64,000 bases of DNA from Elmis aenea (lineage: Eukaryota; Arthropoda; Insecta; Coleoptera; Elmidae). Each line of letters opens with the position of its first letter. The first letter of the stretch is position 1. The stretch is from positions 62,069,415 to 62,133,414 of the forward strand of contig OX393578.1 in the NCBI GenBank assembly GCA_947652605.1, given 5' to 3'. Both the position numbers and the translations under genes were made by a program. Below are positions 51,301 through 62,790 of this stretch, one piece after another. The notes beneath the pieces are model-generated. The model saw only the letters and a list, made by a program, of their open reading frames with translations. It was not told the origin of the DNA and made no database searches.

Positions 51301-52662
51301 TAGAGTTCTTTTACACTTACTTGGACGCGACCTGGTTTCAGAAGCAAAAATTTGCACCCACTTGCTTTTTTGAACCTTGTTAAGTGTGTTTTAAAATAAT
51401 AGTCTTTACTTGCTATTATTTGCAAGTAATCAAAAAATGCAAACTACTTCTGCCGTCTTTGTTTACTCAAACGACAAGTATTGCTCTTTTTGTTTGAAAA
51501 ATGCATTTTAATTACCTTCGTTAAATACTTGTAGTGCACCTTAAAAGCATTGCACCTGTGTAAATATTGTAAGTGATGTTGAAATGTTGATTGTCGCCTA
51601 GTACCCAGTATCCTGTCAATATTTATTAGGCAACTGTTAATTACCCAGAGCAATAATCATATTAGTTATTAGATCGTGGAAACAGATGCATATTTTTAAT
51701 AAAGTGCGAAGGCCAAATAATATTAACAGATTTGTGGGATTGTGTATTTTTATTTGTACTTAAATTAAACCAATTTTGTTCTTTCGTTTAATCGAACAGT
51801 TAAAGATTTATTTACAAAAGCAATTGCTGTTTTCCTAGAAAAATTATACGAATAATAATATCCGTTACACTTTGACGTACCTCCAGTCTAGACTTAATTA
51901 GTGACAGGTACAATAATATCTACCAACCGTTATTATTCCTTCATTGTCGTTGCACGTGCACTTCACAATTTTAATTTCAATTCTGCGGCTCCTTTGCGTC
52001 GCCTTAATAATATGTATCGTTAACGAGCGTAAAGAATCTTGCACAATTCGCTATTAAAACAAAAGACTACATGACTTAATTTGCCATATAATTACCATTA
52101 CGGCTGATTTGTGCGCTTATGACCTCCATAAGTTGCTTCTGTGAAACGAGAAGTAGTTCTGTGGAGTGTTTTTAAAAATTAATTGACTAGTAGATAGTTT
52201 TATGTATAAAGAAGGCAAAGTTCTTTGTAATTTCAAAAATTATTGTAAACGACGTGAATGTAAAATCAGGACAACAGCAAATAGGAAGAGTTAAAATATC
52301 TACAACGGTTAAAGCAGACACGAAGAAGCGTAGTTTTGTAGGGTTTGTTTATTTGGGCTCCGAAACGGCTTCAGAAAATTATAGTCAATCGCGTATTATA
52401 ACTGCACGACCTATCACCCTTTTTTGGCCCAAGCAAGTACCGCCAAAAATCACGCATCCTGAACACATTACATTTTATTTTGTAATTGGTAAGTTGTCTG
52501 TTAATGCTGTTAAATGTTTTAGGTAACACATTCGTGTATACAATATTTGTTGGTATTTATTTTTTCATTTGCAATGCACGTATTTGCTGTAGTGTGTTTT
52601 TTTCTTTATAATTTTGGCGCATCTGTTGTATGTGGTATTTAACAAATATTTTTCTTTTCCAG

Positions 52663-52752
52663 GCAAACCGACAGATACGCGATTTATTCGACGACTTGAG
52701 AGATGGCCACAATCTCATCTCGCTGTTGGAAGTTCTTACTGGCGAACAACTT
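52663..52752 (+). CDS. shot: shot exon 3: CH1 domain middle
   Basis: The 90 nt encode 30 residues (70-99 of the joined protein), reading NRQIRDLFDDLRDGHNLISL and then LEVLTGEQL. DLRDGHNLISLLEVL-G is the hallmark core helix of plakin and spectrin-family CH1 domains. The acceptor is ttttccag (AG at 52661-52662) and the donor CTT|GTAAGT is a consensus site. Both flanking introns are phase 0. The frame stays open beyond the donor to 52980 but shows no family similarity there. The exon is intact, with no stop or indel. Confidence 0.96.
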
Positions 52753-55700
52753 GTAAGTATAATTTTAAAATGTCATCTTCCTTGCGTTAATAAGACTCAT
52801 GCGGTCCAAAATAATCGCCATGAAATCTCAAAATTTGTACGAGCCTACGAGTCTGCTTCGGCACTGAAATGCATTTCCTCGCCACAACGTACCAAGAGAA
52901 CCGAAGAAGCAAACCGTGATGTATTTTTTCTCGACAACTGTTATAAAGCCACGAACATACACGCAACCCAATTTGCTTAACCAACAACATTAAATTGTTC
53001 CTTTCATTCATTGATAGATTAAGAGGCGCCCAGTCATTCATGAATTCAACTTTGGTTCGCTGTGGCCTTGTCCTTCGGTGGTGCTTCGTTCGCATGCTAA
53101 ATTAACGCCAAAATACGTTGGATACTATCACAATCGCATACCAAGCACCTGCATTTTCGGTTTTAATCGATAGAATGTATTGATATTCATCGATGAATTA
53201 TGGTGATCGTTTGTACAGGCATAAAAACTTGAGAGATTTTAAAAGAACGATTTCGGAAAGTAAAATGTAGTTGCATGTTCGGCGGATAAATTGAGTTGGG
53301 ATTATAACAGTTTCATATTTTTGTTAAATTTAATTGTCATCTCATAATGATTGACGGTACAGTTCAAGAACCTAAACTGGATTACGTTATCGCGTAATAC
53401 TTTACACATTTTTACATTGCAAAACAAAAAGTAGGTACATTTAAAAGTACACTGAATTAAAAAAAGTGTTAAAAATGACCTCCATTATATAAACAAATAG
53501 AGATTGTTAATGCAAAGTAGCGCTTTTAAAATTGACTTCACTAATTAAACCACATTCTTTCTACAAAGCATTCAGAAAATTGTTGCATCTATTGCCAATT
53601 CAAGTACTAACGTACAGGGTGGCCTATTGTCGATGCCCATACAGGAAGGGTATATCGGTTATTATCAGAGATGGAGAAAAAAACTAAGTACGTAGTCTCG
53701 ATTTCATTTTTCGAGAGGAATTCATTGCCGTAAACAGATTTTTAAAATTATTTTTAATTTTCGAAATATAGCCAAAAACCGGTTTAAAGAAATTTTCAAA
53801 AATGTTAAATATCTCGCTCAAACGAAAAGATAAAAAAAAAATTTAAAGACATTTTTTGCATGGTTTTGTGTTCTTAATAAGATAGCGACATTTAATTTTT
53901 TTTTAATCATATAGATACCTTTCTTATTTAAAAAAAACCATAGTTGGCTTTGACATAAATCAAAAGCTTACTTTTTGCGCTTTTCAAAAATATATAATTT
54001 GCTTATGGTTGCCATTTAAAGTAAGAAAGTTAGGTGCAATATATCGATATTTATATGAATAAAAAAAATTGAACATCGCTATCTTATTCAGGACAAAAAA
54101 CCATCCGAAAAATGTCGTTAAAGTTTTTCTCTATCTTTTCGTTTAAACGAGATATTTAACATTTTTGGAAATTGCTAAAAATCGGTTTTTGGCTTTATTT
54201 CGAAAATTAAAACAGATATCAAAATTCTGTTTACGGCAATGAATTCCTCTCGAAAAAATAAATCAAGACTTCGTACTTAGTTTTTTCCTATCTCTGATAA
54301 TAACCGATATACCCTCCCTGTATGGGCATCGAAAATAGACCAACCTGTACATTACAAAAAATAAAATAGGAGCTTCATGTATTTCGAAAAAGTCCATATC
54401 AAACACAATAGTACACTAATCGATAAATATAATAAACCTATCAACGAGTGAACTCAAACTCGAATAAAACTACTGGCACACCAAAGACGGATAAATCTAT
54501 CACATAGCATAGACTTTTGGATGATTGTACATACCAAAATCTGAAATTATTTTAATTTATCAGACTCGTCAAGAAAAATTTGGCAATATATAAAATTTCT
54601 CTTCGTTTTCCATAATAATATTATTTGCTATTGCCGGCTCATTATCCATATATTAAACAAACTCATGACGTCAAGTGCTCAAGTTAAAAAACCGCAAAAA
54701 GTAGGTACATACAATTGACAGCTGGCATGTAGACGTCATTTTCTCTTGTGCAAGTTGGCTGACAACTTAATTTAGACATAAATATTCATTTCAACACCTT
54801 CTCTATATAATTTTTGATGTTAATTACTGTCCAGTAACGTAAGTGCTGTCAGCCGTAACGTTTTATAGCGTATATATGGGTTATTTTTTGGTTCTATTTT
54901 GTTTCATTTCAGAAGTAATAGCATGCAGTGGTGTGTATAATAATACATAATTACAAACAATACATTTATCCGCATTGAAATCAAACGATATTTAATCATA
55001 GAGTAGATTTTTCTTAAAGATGGTTTATATTTTACATTAAAAATATTGTTACCATGGAAAGAATATTGTTGTAAGTTTGCTTGGGGCAGTTTTCACAACT
55101 ACAAATAGTGTTGCATCGCATTGTAAAAGTTAACTTTATAATTTTCATTTAACACCGAAAGTTGCATCAAGCACAGCTCGGGGGAGAGTTTCAATTGCAA
55201 AAAACATTTGCAGTTTCTCATTTTACTGTCTTAACAGCTACGTCCACACTGTTAATTGCAAGACTGTAAGGTGCATTGTGTATTTTTTAATGAGGTGCTA
55301 ATTATAATGAAATAAGAGATAAACAAATAAGATAAACCAGACAGTCATGATCTTGACTAACTGTAGTTGTGATGTAATGTTTGTTTTTGTAAATCGCTAA
55401 CGTAAAATTAATGGAGATTTGTCAGCGATAATATGCAAGCAAAATTTTGAATCCATGGAACAAAAAATGATAGCAAAATTTGTAATTTTTGGGACTATAA
55501 AAAATGTGTTAATTCGTGGGTTCTAATTCTTCTTGAATTAGCCAGAGCATGGATTAATTGGCCTCATTAACCTAGGTCATCATCTTCCAAATTGAACCAA
55601 CCGAGTCACTCAGTAGGTCATGCTTTTAATCTTCTCATTGTCTCGTTTTTTTGTCGAGTTCCGTGTATAACTAATACCTAGAAACAGCAACATTTGCTGA

Positions 55701-56590
55701 AAAAAAAACTACCTTTGGTTGCTGTATCTGTTTGATAAGGTCTTAGGTCAAAAACCATGGGGCAGAATGTAATTAACATACTAAATAAATAATTCCAAAA
55801 CCTGTTGACATCATTTTGTGGTATTTCATGTGAAATAAATGCAATGCCTTCTTTCGTAAAAAGCCATCATATAACTTGTCGTAGAATTTGGCGTTGCTTC
55901 ACACCTAATTTTGTTATATTATGTCAATCTGTTATTGCCACTGGTTATACGCCTTTGACACTGATTTATGGAGCTAGGATTTGGTTGTAATATCATATTA
56001 ACATAGAAGGAATACATATTTTTAAAGAAAAAAGGATACTCAAAGATTATAATGTTCACAAATTCTTGTAATACAATTTGGTTTTTCAAAGTACCAAGCG
56101 CTACTCATCAAATGAACACAGTAATTTTAGAAAAACCGCAATCTTGTTCAAATTTTCGTTTGACTGGCTTTACTACCAGTTTAATCTTGGTGATTTTTTT
56201 AAAATCTTATCTGTTGCTAAATTAGAAATTTGATAAAATCGACAACTATGCACCCCCTCATAAGTTATTCTAAAATTTTTGATTTGGAGACTTGAAAAAA
56301 ACACATAACTATTCAATGCCTTCAAATTTAGATGAACAATTCAAGGAATGTTTGCTTCCGCGTCCAAGAAATTATTTAAGACATGCGAATAATCAAAAAC
56401 TGCACTTGTTAAGCATAATCTTGACCCAAAAGTTTTTGTTCTTGGCTTTAGAAACTTGTGCAAATGTAGCTACACTTTTTATAACAGAATATAACTTGGT
56501 ATGAAATATGTCCAAAACTAAAAAAACGTTGCCATATTTCGCGAGAGAAACCCATGTAGATATCTGTGTTAAAGGACTGTTTTTTTTTAG
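52753..56590 (+). other. shot intron 3 (3.8 kb)
   Basis: Consensus donor GTAAGT; the acceptor is a long pyrimidine run ending in AG at 56589-56590. It contains the 733-bp fold-back element (53615-54347). The remaining sequence is AT-rich with short open frames (for example 55805-55990) that show no recognisable similarity; I see no additional exon. Confidence 0.88.
53615..54347. mobile_element. fold-back MITE with long terminal inverted repeats, TA flanks
   Basis: The left arm (about 53615-53942) and right arm (about 54003-54347) are inverted copies sharing TCGATGCCCATACAGG, GGGTATATCGGTTATTATCA, GAATTCATTGCCGTAAACAG and ATATTTAACATTTTT-type blocks, around a loop of about 60 bp. The tips read CAGGGTGG and, inverted, CAGGTTGG, each preceded by TA, as expected for a TA target duplication of the Tc1/mariner group. 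There is no coding frame. The two arms differ at many positions, indicating age. It lies 0.86 kb downstream of exon 3. Confidence 0.85.
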
Positions 56591-56761
56591 CCACGCGAGA
56601 GGGGTGTTATGCGATTTCACATGCTCCACAACGTCGATACGGCCCTGCACTTCCTCCACTGCAAAAAAATCCGATTAGTCAACATACGATCCGAAGATAT
56701 CGTCGATGGCAATCCAAAACTCACCCTAGGTCTCATATGGACGATCATTCTACATTTCCAG
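56591..56761 (+). CDS. shot: shot exon 4: end of CH1 domain (actin-binding site 2)
   Basis: The 171 nt encode 57 residues (100-156), beginning [20 protein letters not shown] and ending [10 protein letters not shown]. The block [19 protein letters not shown] is the second CH signature, and the final helix contributes actin-binding site 2. From memory, fly Shot reads PREKG at this exon's start, one conservative change. The acceptor AG is at 56589-56590 after a T-run; the donor is CAG|GTAAGA at 56761/56762, phase 0. The next exon should open the linker to CH2 (ISDI... in relatives) and is not in the window. Intact and in frame. Confidence 0.97.
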
Positions 56762-59467
56762 GTAAGACTTTCCGAAAAATCTTTCAGCCTCCCTTATATT
56801 GTACATAGAGCACGTTTCGAAAACGATGAAAAATTTTAGCCAGTTCTTTTTAAGCGCCGAAAAGGGTTTATCAAAATAAATACGTAATTATTACGTAGAT
56901 ACCCGTGCATTATATCACATGTTAACACAACATTTTATATGTTAACGCTAACGTCTTAGGGAAGGAAGGTAAGTTAACGTGTATATGTAACGTTAACCTA
57001 ATTACCTTGCATTATTTATGTTTAAATTAAACCGAAAGTTATTATTTATATAGCATATACAACTCCTTTACGTATGTTTGTATTTCTTGACATTCATTTT
57101 CATCGTGCTACATATATACACATTATACTTTAGATTGCTTGCGTAAAATTAAAAAAAAAAACGTTGAGAAATTCGAGAAATGCTTTAATTCTTGTCACAC
57201 ATGAATAAAAAATTGCAAAACTTTTTACGAAAATTGGCGTTAAAAGACGAATGTTTCGCTTGTGAGTTTGTTAAGGAAGAATTGTTCGACTCCACAACAA
57301 AAACATTAAAATAAAATTTTCCTTAAGTGTTTAAATCCTATAAAAAACAATTTTAAATTATCATAAATAAACCAAAAATACTAGCGCCATTTTAGGAACA
57401 TTTGCTTATGGTTTTCTTCCCGTAGCGTCATTAAGAAAGCATTTATAAATAATAATAATTAACAGTAAATAAACTTACATGCCGTTTTTGTTTAAGATGC
57501 ATGCATAATTATGTTCCTTGAAAGAGATCATTTTAAATATACAATTACAATATCCAACTTAATTTTAAGTTGCATGCTCTTTTAACATAGAAGTGATTGA
57601 TTGTTGATGTGTTTTTCCCATTTTATTTTGAACAAATGTTTCAAGTGAATATTTCTTGGTGTACTTTATTAAAACATAAACCAATCATTCTTTTTTTTAA
57701 AGAAAACTTCAATGAATGTACGTAAAAAGAATGAATTTCGTTAGTAATTAATTTTGTCATCAACAGATACATTTTTGTAAAATGTTACAAGCTTAATATT
57801 TTTTACAAATTTTAATAATACAGGCGAAAGATAAGTCACAGTGAATTAAATTACTAAAAAAGTTGGAGGAGAATATTTGTATCATGTTTAATTTTTAATT
57901 AAACTAATAAGTAGCTCATTTAAGTTTAAGCCAACAAAAATATAATTACGTAATAAGATTGCTTGGCTTTAAAAATACATACGATCAAAAATGCTCTTAA
58001 AATAAACACATGCACCTACAAAGACTTCAAAAGCACTCCCAAAACACTCAAAAAAATTCTAAAAACGTACTTGCAACCGGACTATACAAAAAATTCAAAA
58101 ACTGCTGGAGAATTTTCGAAATTACTTCGTCTTCTAAGCGTTGTTAAGAATTTTTAGATACAAATTCATCACATTTCGACAAATATAAACAAATTACCAA
58201 ACAAACAACATCTGTTTAGCTATAACAACAATTTCAATTAAAATTTGGCGCTTTAAGAACTGGCTATTATATATTTTATTACTCTAATTAACGGTAATTA
58301 ATCGCTGTTAATTGTGGTTTAATTGGGCTAGTAAATTTGACACTAATTAGAAAGTGATAGATAGGAAAATTCTTAATTTTTAAAAAGCTGCTATTGCAGA
58401 ATAGCACCTTGGTTTGTGTCCTAGAAACTCGATGCTGGTGTAGTATTGTAACTCCTCGCCACGAGGTGTCGCAACGCGTTTAGAAATCGCGTTAATAAAT
58501 AATCCAGTTACTTATTTTATAGCTATGATCATTTTGATAAGCACATATAAATAGTTTTATCATAAATTCGTCTCAGTAAAGTCTTAAAATATAATTTATT
58601 TGACAAATGTTTGTTTATTAACACACCATTTTTCGAAAAAGGGTCTAGAATTTTGACGGATTATCACGTATAAAATTAACGATACAAAGTTGATTTGTAC
58701 AGTAAATAACGCTGCGAATTTTGTATTTGACAATTGAAAGGCGTTTTTTTTTTCGAGGAGCAAAAAACTGTCACGAATTTTGACGGCTTGTCCCACGCTG
58801 CATACGTAGATACCTTAAACCGACCCATAAAAGGCCGGCGTGGTCGCGTGATTTTAAATTTATTGCAAAAAAAGTAAACTATTCATGTTTATTTCTTATA
58901 CATCATCCATATATCCTACATTTGATCAAAGCCCACACAACAATGTTGGAAGATTTACATCAATTTCTCAGGAATTTTAAGCACATTGGCGCCGAGACCA
59001 TATGGCTTTTCAAATTTATGTCTGTTTACGAAACCATTGTTATTACAAAACAATTGAGACTTACGTAACAAACAAAAAGATAACAATTTCCATATTTTGA
59101 TAATAAAAACGAAAAACAAGTGCTCACAGGATAAATTGTTTGTGACATTGTTGTGAATTGAAATTGGACCAAGGCAGAGGTTGATTGTGGGAGATTTTAT
59201 CGGCCTACATTTTGTTTATAACTATTTGGAACGATATCAACAATACCTATTAACATTTACATAAATATTATATAAACGTTGATAAACAAGACAGTTGACA
59301 GATGCTGAGATGTGGACTCTTATCACACCCAAATTCTTTCAAATTTACAAATCATTTGCGTTTTTTTAAATCAGTTAAAACAAATAATTTTGTTAATACT
59401 TTTAAATAATTTTTGTCCAAAATTTAAAAATTTGGCAACTAGATTAATTTACACAATCATCAATTTA

Positions 59468-60110
59468 TTCAAAAACCGACTGAAAATATTTTTACAGCCC
59501 TTCAAAGTTTTAAAAGTTTGCCCTTGGAACTTTTGTGGTCAAAATTGAAAAATGTAGTTATTGGCTTAATTGTTGGTAAAAATGTCACACAACACTTATT
59601 AAGCAATGCATAACTACTACCCATTCGTTCAAAAACGGATTTAAAATATTTTTTATAGCTCTTCAAGGTTTTTAAAAACTTGCCCTTCGAAAGTTGGTGG
59701 TCAAAAATTGAAAAATTTACGTATTAGCTTAATTTTTGGTAGAAATATTAAACAACATGTTCAGAAACCGATTTAAAATATATTTTACAACCTTTCAAAG
59801 TTTTCAAAAATTGACCGCTTGGAAATTTTGTGGTGAAAAATTGGAAAATTTAGTTATTGGCTTAATTGTTTGTAGAAATGTTAAACAACAGTTAAGCAAT
59901 ACATAACGACTACCCATTCGTTCAGAAACAGATTTAAAATATATTTTACAGCTTTTTAAAGTTCTCAAAAATTGCCCCCCTGGAAATTTTGTGGCCAAAA
60001 ATTGGTAAATTTAGTTATTGGCTTAATTGTTTGTTGAAATATTAAACAACACTTAAACAATACATAACGACCACGCATTCGTTCAGAAACCGATTAAAAA
60101 TATAGTCTGT
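59468..60110. repeat. diverged tandem array, about 161-bp unit
   Basis: Units start at 59468, 59628, 59760, 59921 and 60082 with variants of TTCAGAAACCGATTTAAAAT. The steps are 160, 132, 161 and 161 bp; the short third unit lacks about 30 bp (the GCAATACATAACGACTACCC portion). A more decayed unit may precede 59468. It resembles a small satellite seed. Confidence 0.85.
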
Positions 60111-60849
60111 TTAGAGTTGAAAATAATTCTATAGTTAATAATATTCCATCATTCATAATGCAATTTCTATGCTTATATTAATCAAAATCAATCCAACAAA
60201 TCGCATGCAAAAGCTAATAAAATGTACCGTGCCTTAACAGTACCTACAAAAGTGGCGTGCAATTATTGTGCACACTTTAACATCAATCTCAAATGTGCAT
60301 TAACGTTAGTTGCCTTTCGATAATCGTGACATTCGATTCGTTTGCCGCAGCAAAAAGAATTGAAAGCCGCTAGATCATACAGCTAAATATAATAACCAAC
60401 ACAATAAGTCATGGTCGTTAAGTACGGTCGATGAAAAAGGCTTACATAATGAAACGATGGCCGATACAATTATCTCAATGCTACCGTCCAGGAAGCGTTG
60501 CTAGCAGTATAAAATTTGCAAGCGCGTGCGTTGCAATGATAAATGAAGTATGCATATTGATTATCGCGGGTGCGTTTGTAGAAAGGAATGTCCAGCTAGT
60601 ATTAAAGTACTTTCTTATTAAATGAAAGTACTGCAGGCCAGAAAAAAAAATGTTATTTTTAACATCAAAATTTCTACTTCTTGTTTTGCCAAAAATTCTG
60701 TATATTGTGTTTTTACAAAGGCTTTGAAATTTCACTCATTCCTGTTTTTGAGAATAATTACGTCAGTCATTCATTGAGCTGTATAATCCTTAGGATTATG
60801 ACTAACGCTGTGGCGTTTTTTAAATGCATTTATTAAAGTGGATCGGTCC

Positions 60850-61175
60850 TCTCTCTCTGATTTTCAAAGCTTGTTGTTGGTCCTGACTGCCTCCATTATT
60901 TTCTTCCATTCTTTCCTATTTTTGCACTTCGATTTCCAGTCATTTATTCCCAATGCCTTTGTGTCTTCCTCCAGGGCGTTTCTCCATCTTTTCCTTGGTC
61001 TTCTCTTGTTGCTGGGCCAAATAGGGCTCCATTGTGTTATCCTTCTGATCATCCCGGTTGGTTTCCTTCTTATGATGTGTCCTGCCCATCTTAATCGTTG
61101 TGTCGAACGATATTTTCTCCTTTAAGTTCCTTCTCTATTTCTTTGTTCCTTCTCAGTCTTACTTCTTCATCTCTT
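60850..61175 (-). mobile_element. LINE 3' remnant (ORF2 C-terminus)
   Basis: Minus-strand reading from 61175 gives EVRLRRNKEIEKELKGENIV, then after a frame change GHIIRRKPTGMIRRITQWSP, NKRRPRKRWRNALEEDTKAL and a tail with NRKEWKKIMEAVR. The order 'R-R-x-GH-x-RR', 'R-RKRW', 'R--W---' is the RTE-like ORF2 C-terminus. Only this end survives. It sits between the two tandem arrays of intron 4 and is antisense to shot. Confidence 0.78.
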
Positions 61176-62149
61176 TACTTACTTACTTTTAACTTTCGGC
61201 AAAAAAGAATCCCTATGGTCTCCTGACACCTGCATTGATTTTGTTTAAAAAATTGAAAGATTAAAGAAATCATTGAAAATTATATTCTAAAGCTGCCAAA
61301 TATACATACACAAACATCGAGGGTATTTAAAAAAAATCATACGAAAACGTATTAAAAATTACTAATTTTGACCTTTAAGCGCTTAGTTTATCTATTAGAG
61401 AGATTGGCTAAGAGATTCGTTAAATTATAAAAGAGTGCATTCACCCATACACCATTAAACAATAACACGATTTAATCTTAAAGAAGGCGAAAATATTTAC
61501 AACCTTCAAGTGGCAAAGAAAAAAATAGTTCATGAATTTTATGGTTTCATTTTTGTCGCTTTTAATAAAACACTGTCTTAAACTTCCTTCTAAAACTTTT
61601 TAACTGTAATTCTGCAACATAACCGCTCCTTAAAAATAAACACCATATATTTTGAACATATTAACACAAGACTCGCAAACAATTAGTCTTTATTATCTTA
61701 TCTATTACAAGGACATATTTAACATCTAACTTACCGCGTGTAAATTTTGCGATACGGTTTACACGTTTAAATTAACAGTGAATACAACGATATGCATGTC
61801 TGTGTAGTTGGTTGAGTTTAGGTGTGAAATTTTGCAAATTAGTCGTGAGAATCGTACACGATGTTGGAGTTAAATGTGGATTAAGGAAAGTTAAGCGGAG
61901 TTCTGTTCCTTTTAATGTTAAATGGGTGAAGATTAATTTAGGTCAGAAGGAAAAGGTTGCGTCTTGATTGGTATCATGACCTGTGGTTTTAATCGTGCAG
62001 AATGCTTGACGTATGGCCTATGACTCCCTGTTTATTTATAAATGCAGATGACAAATGCCCAAAGATTTCACTGTGTTCAGTTGAGTTTGAAAAGTGGACA
62101 AACCACGAATAAAAAGACATTTTCAATTGCTTCAGAGACAATATTTAAT

Positions 62150-62790
62150 TGTCGAAAATTGTTTTTCATTAAGCTAAAGAAGAAAATGCATTGCTTAAGG
62201 TGTATTTTTATGTTTACGGAACATATAAAAAACTGTAGCAAAATTTTCGAATTAAGCCACTTTTTTAAAATTTCGAGAAGCTGTGAAAAATTGTTTTGGA
62301 CCGTTTTGAACTAGCTAAAGATAAAAATGCGTTGCTTAAACATTTTCAGGTTATATTAACACAATTGCATAGCTTTTGAATGTTCGCAAAAAATAAATGC
62401 AAGGAAATACCCTTGGAACATTTTTGAAAGTTTTGAGTAGCTGTAAAAATTGTTGTAGGCCGTTTTTATTAAAACTTAGGGTAGAAATGCATTGCTAGGG
62501 GTGTGTTAAACATTTTCAGAAAATATGAAGATCATTGCAAAACTTTTAAATTTTTACCAATAACAAATGCAAACCCATATACATCTGAAATAATTTTCAA
62601 AGTTTGATGAGCTGGAAAAAATGGTCTAAGGCAGATTTTGAACAAACTGAAGCTTGAAGAGCATTGCTTTGAGTGTCTTTTAACATTTTTAGAAAATATA
62701 AAGATTATTGCAGAACTTTTGAATGTTTGCCAACGAAAAAGGCAAAGTTATATAAATTTTGAACTATTTTAAAAATTTGTAGAGCTGTAA
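62150..62790. repeat. diverged tandem array, about 140-172 bp unit
   Basis: Four units are anchored by ATGCATTGCTTA-like segments at 62186, 62327, 62487 and about 62658. Each is followed by an ACATTTTCAGAAAATAT-like block and, further on, a GAGCTGTAAAAA-like block. Divergence is high and unit length varies (141, 160 and about 172 bp). It is not obviously the same sequence as the array at 59468. Confidence 0.75.

Larger units (their letters stand above)
20392..52662 (+). other. shot intron 2 (32.3 kb)
   Basis: It runs from the GTAAGG at 20392 to the AG at 52661-52662. Contents listed separately: LINE remnants (24790, 25497, 28505, 40995, 48075), a young LTR element (30048-32691), a 22-bp tandem repeat (34443), two inverted-repeat sites (37648, 39323) and a degenerate repeat cluster (50750-51300). 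The remainder is AT-rich with scattered short open frames that resemble nothing known. No exon with good splice borders and protein-like content was recognised. Isoforms lacking the first half of CH1 could have promoters inside this intron; I cannot point to one. Confidence 0.85.
6872..56761 (+). other. shot: short stop (spectraplakin) gene, 5' part: span of four coding exons
   Basis: Spectraplakins are giant cytolinkers that bind F-actin through paired CH domains at the N-terminus and microtubules through C-terminal EF-hand/GAS2 domains. Here four exons (6872-7016, 20330-20391, 52663-52752, 56591-56761) join in frame to 156 residues: a 48-residue variable head followed by a complete CH1 domain. 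Intron phases are 1, 0 and 0, and every junction has AG/GT borders. The CH2 exons (expected to begin near ISDI in the family) were not found before position 64000, so the gene continues off the right edge. The identification rests on strong remembered similarity to insect Shot and vertebrate plakin CH1 sequences; no search was run. The three complete introns total about 49 kb, typical of long cytoskeletal genes with several promoters. Confidence 0.93.

Noticed and set aside
52254..52526. 90-codon open frame just upstream of exon 3, followed by a GTAAGT-like site
   Set aside because: It has no ATG start and no recognised similarity; the exon 3 acceptor is clear without it.
52753..52980. Open frame continuing from exon 3 past its donor
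   Set aside because: Read-through of a consensus GTAAGT donor; family similarity stops exactly at the splice site.
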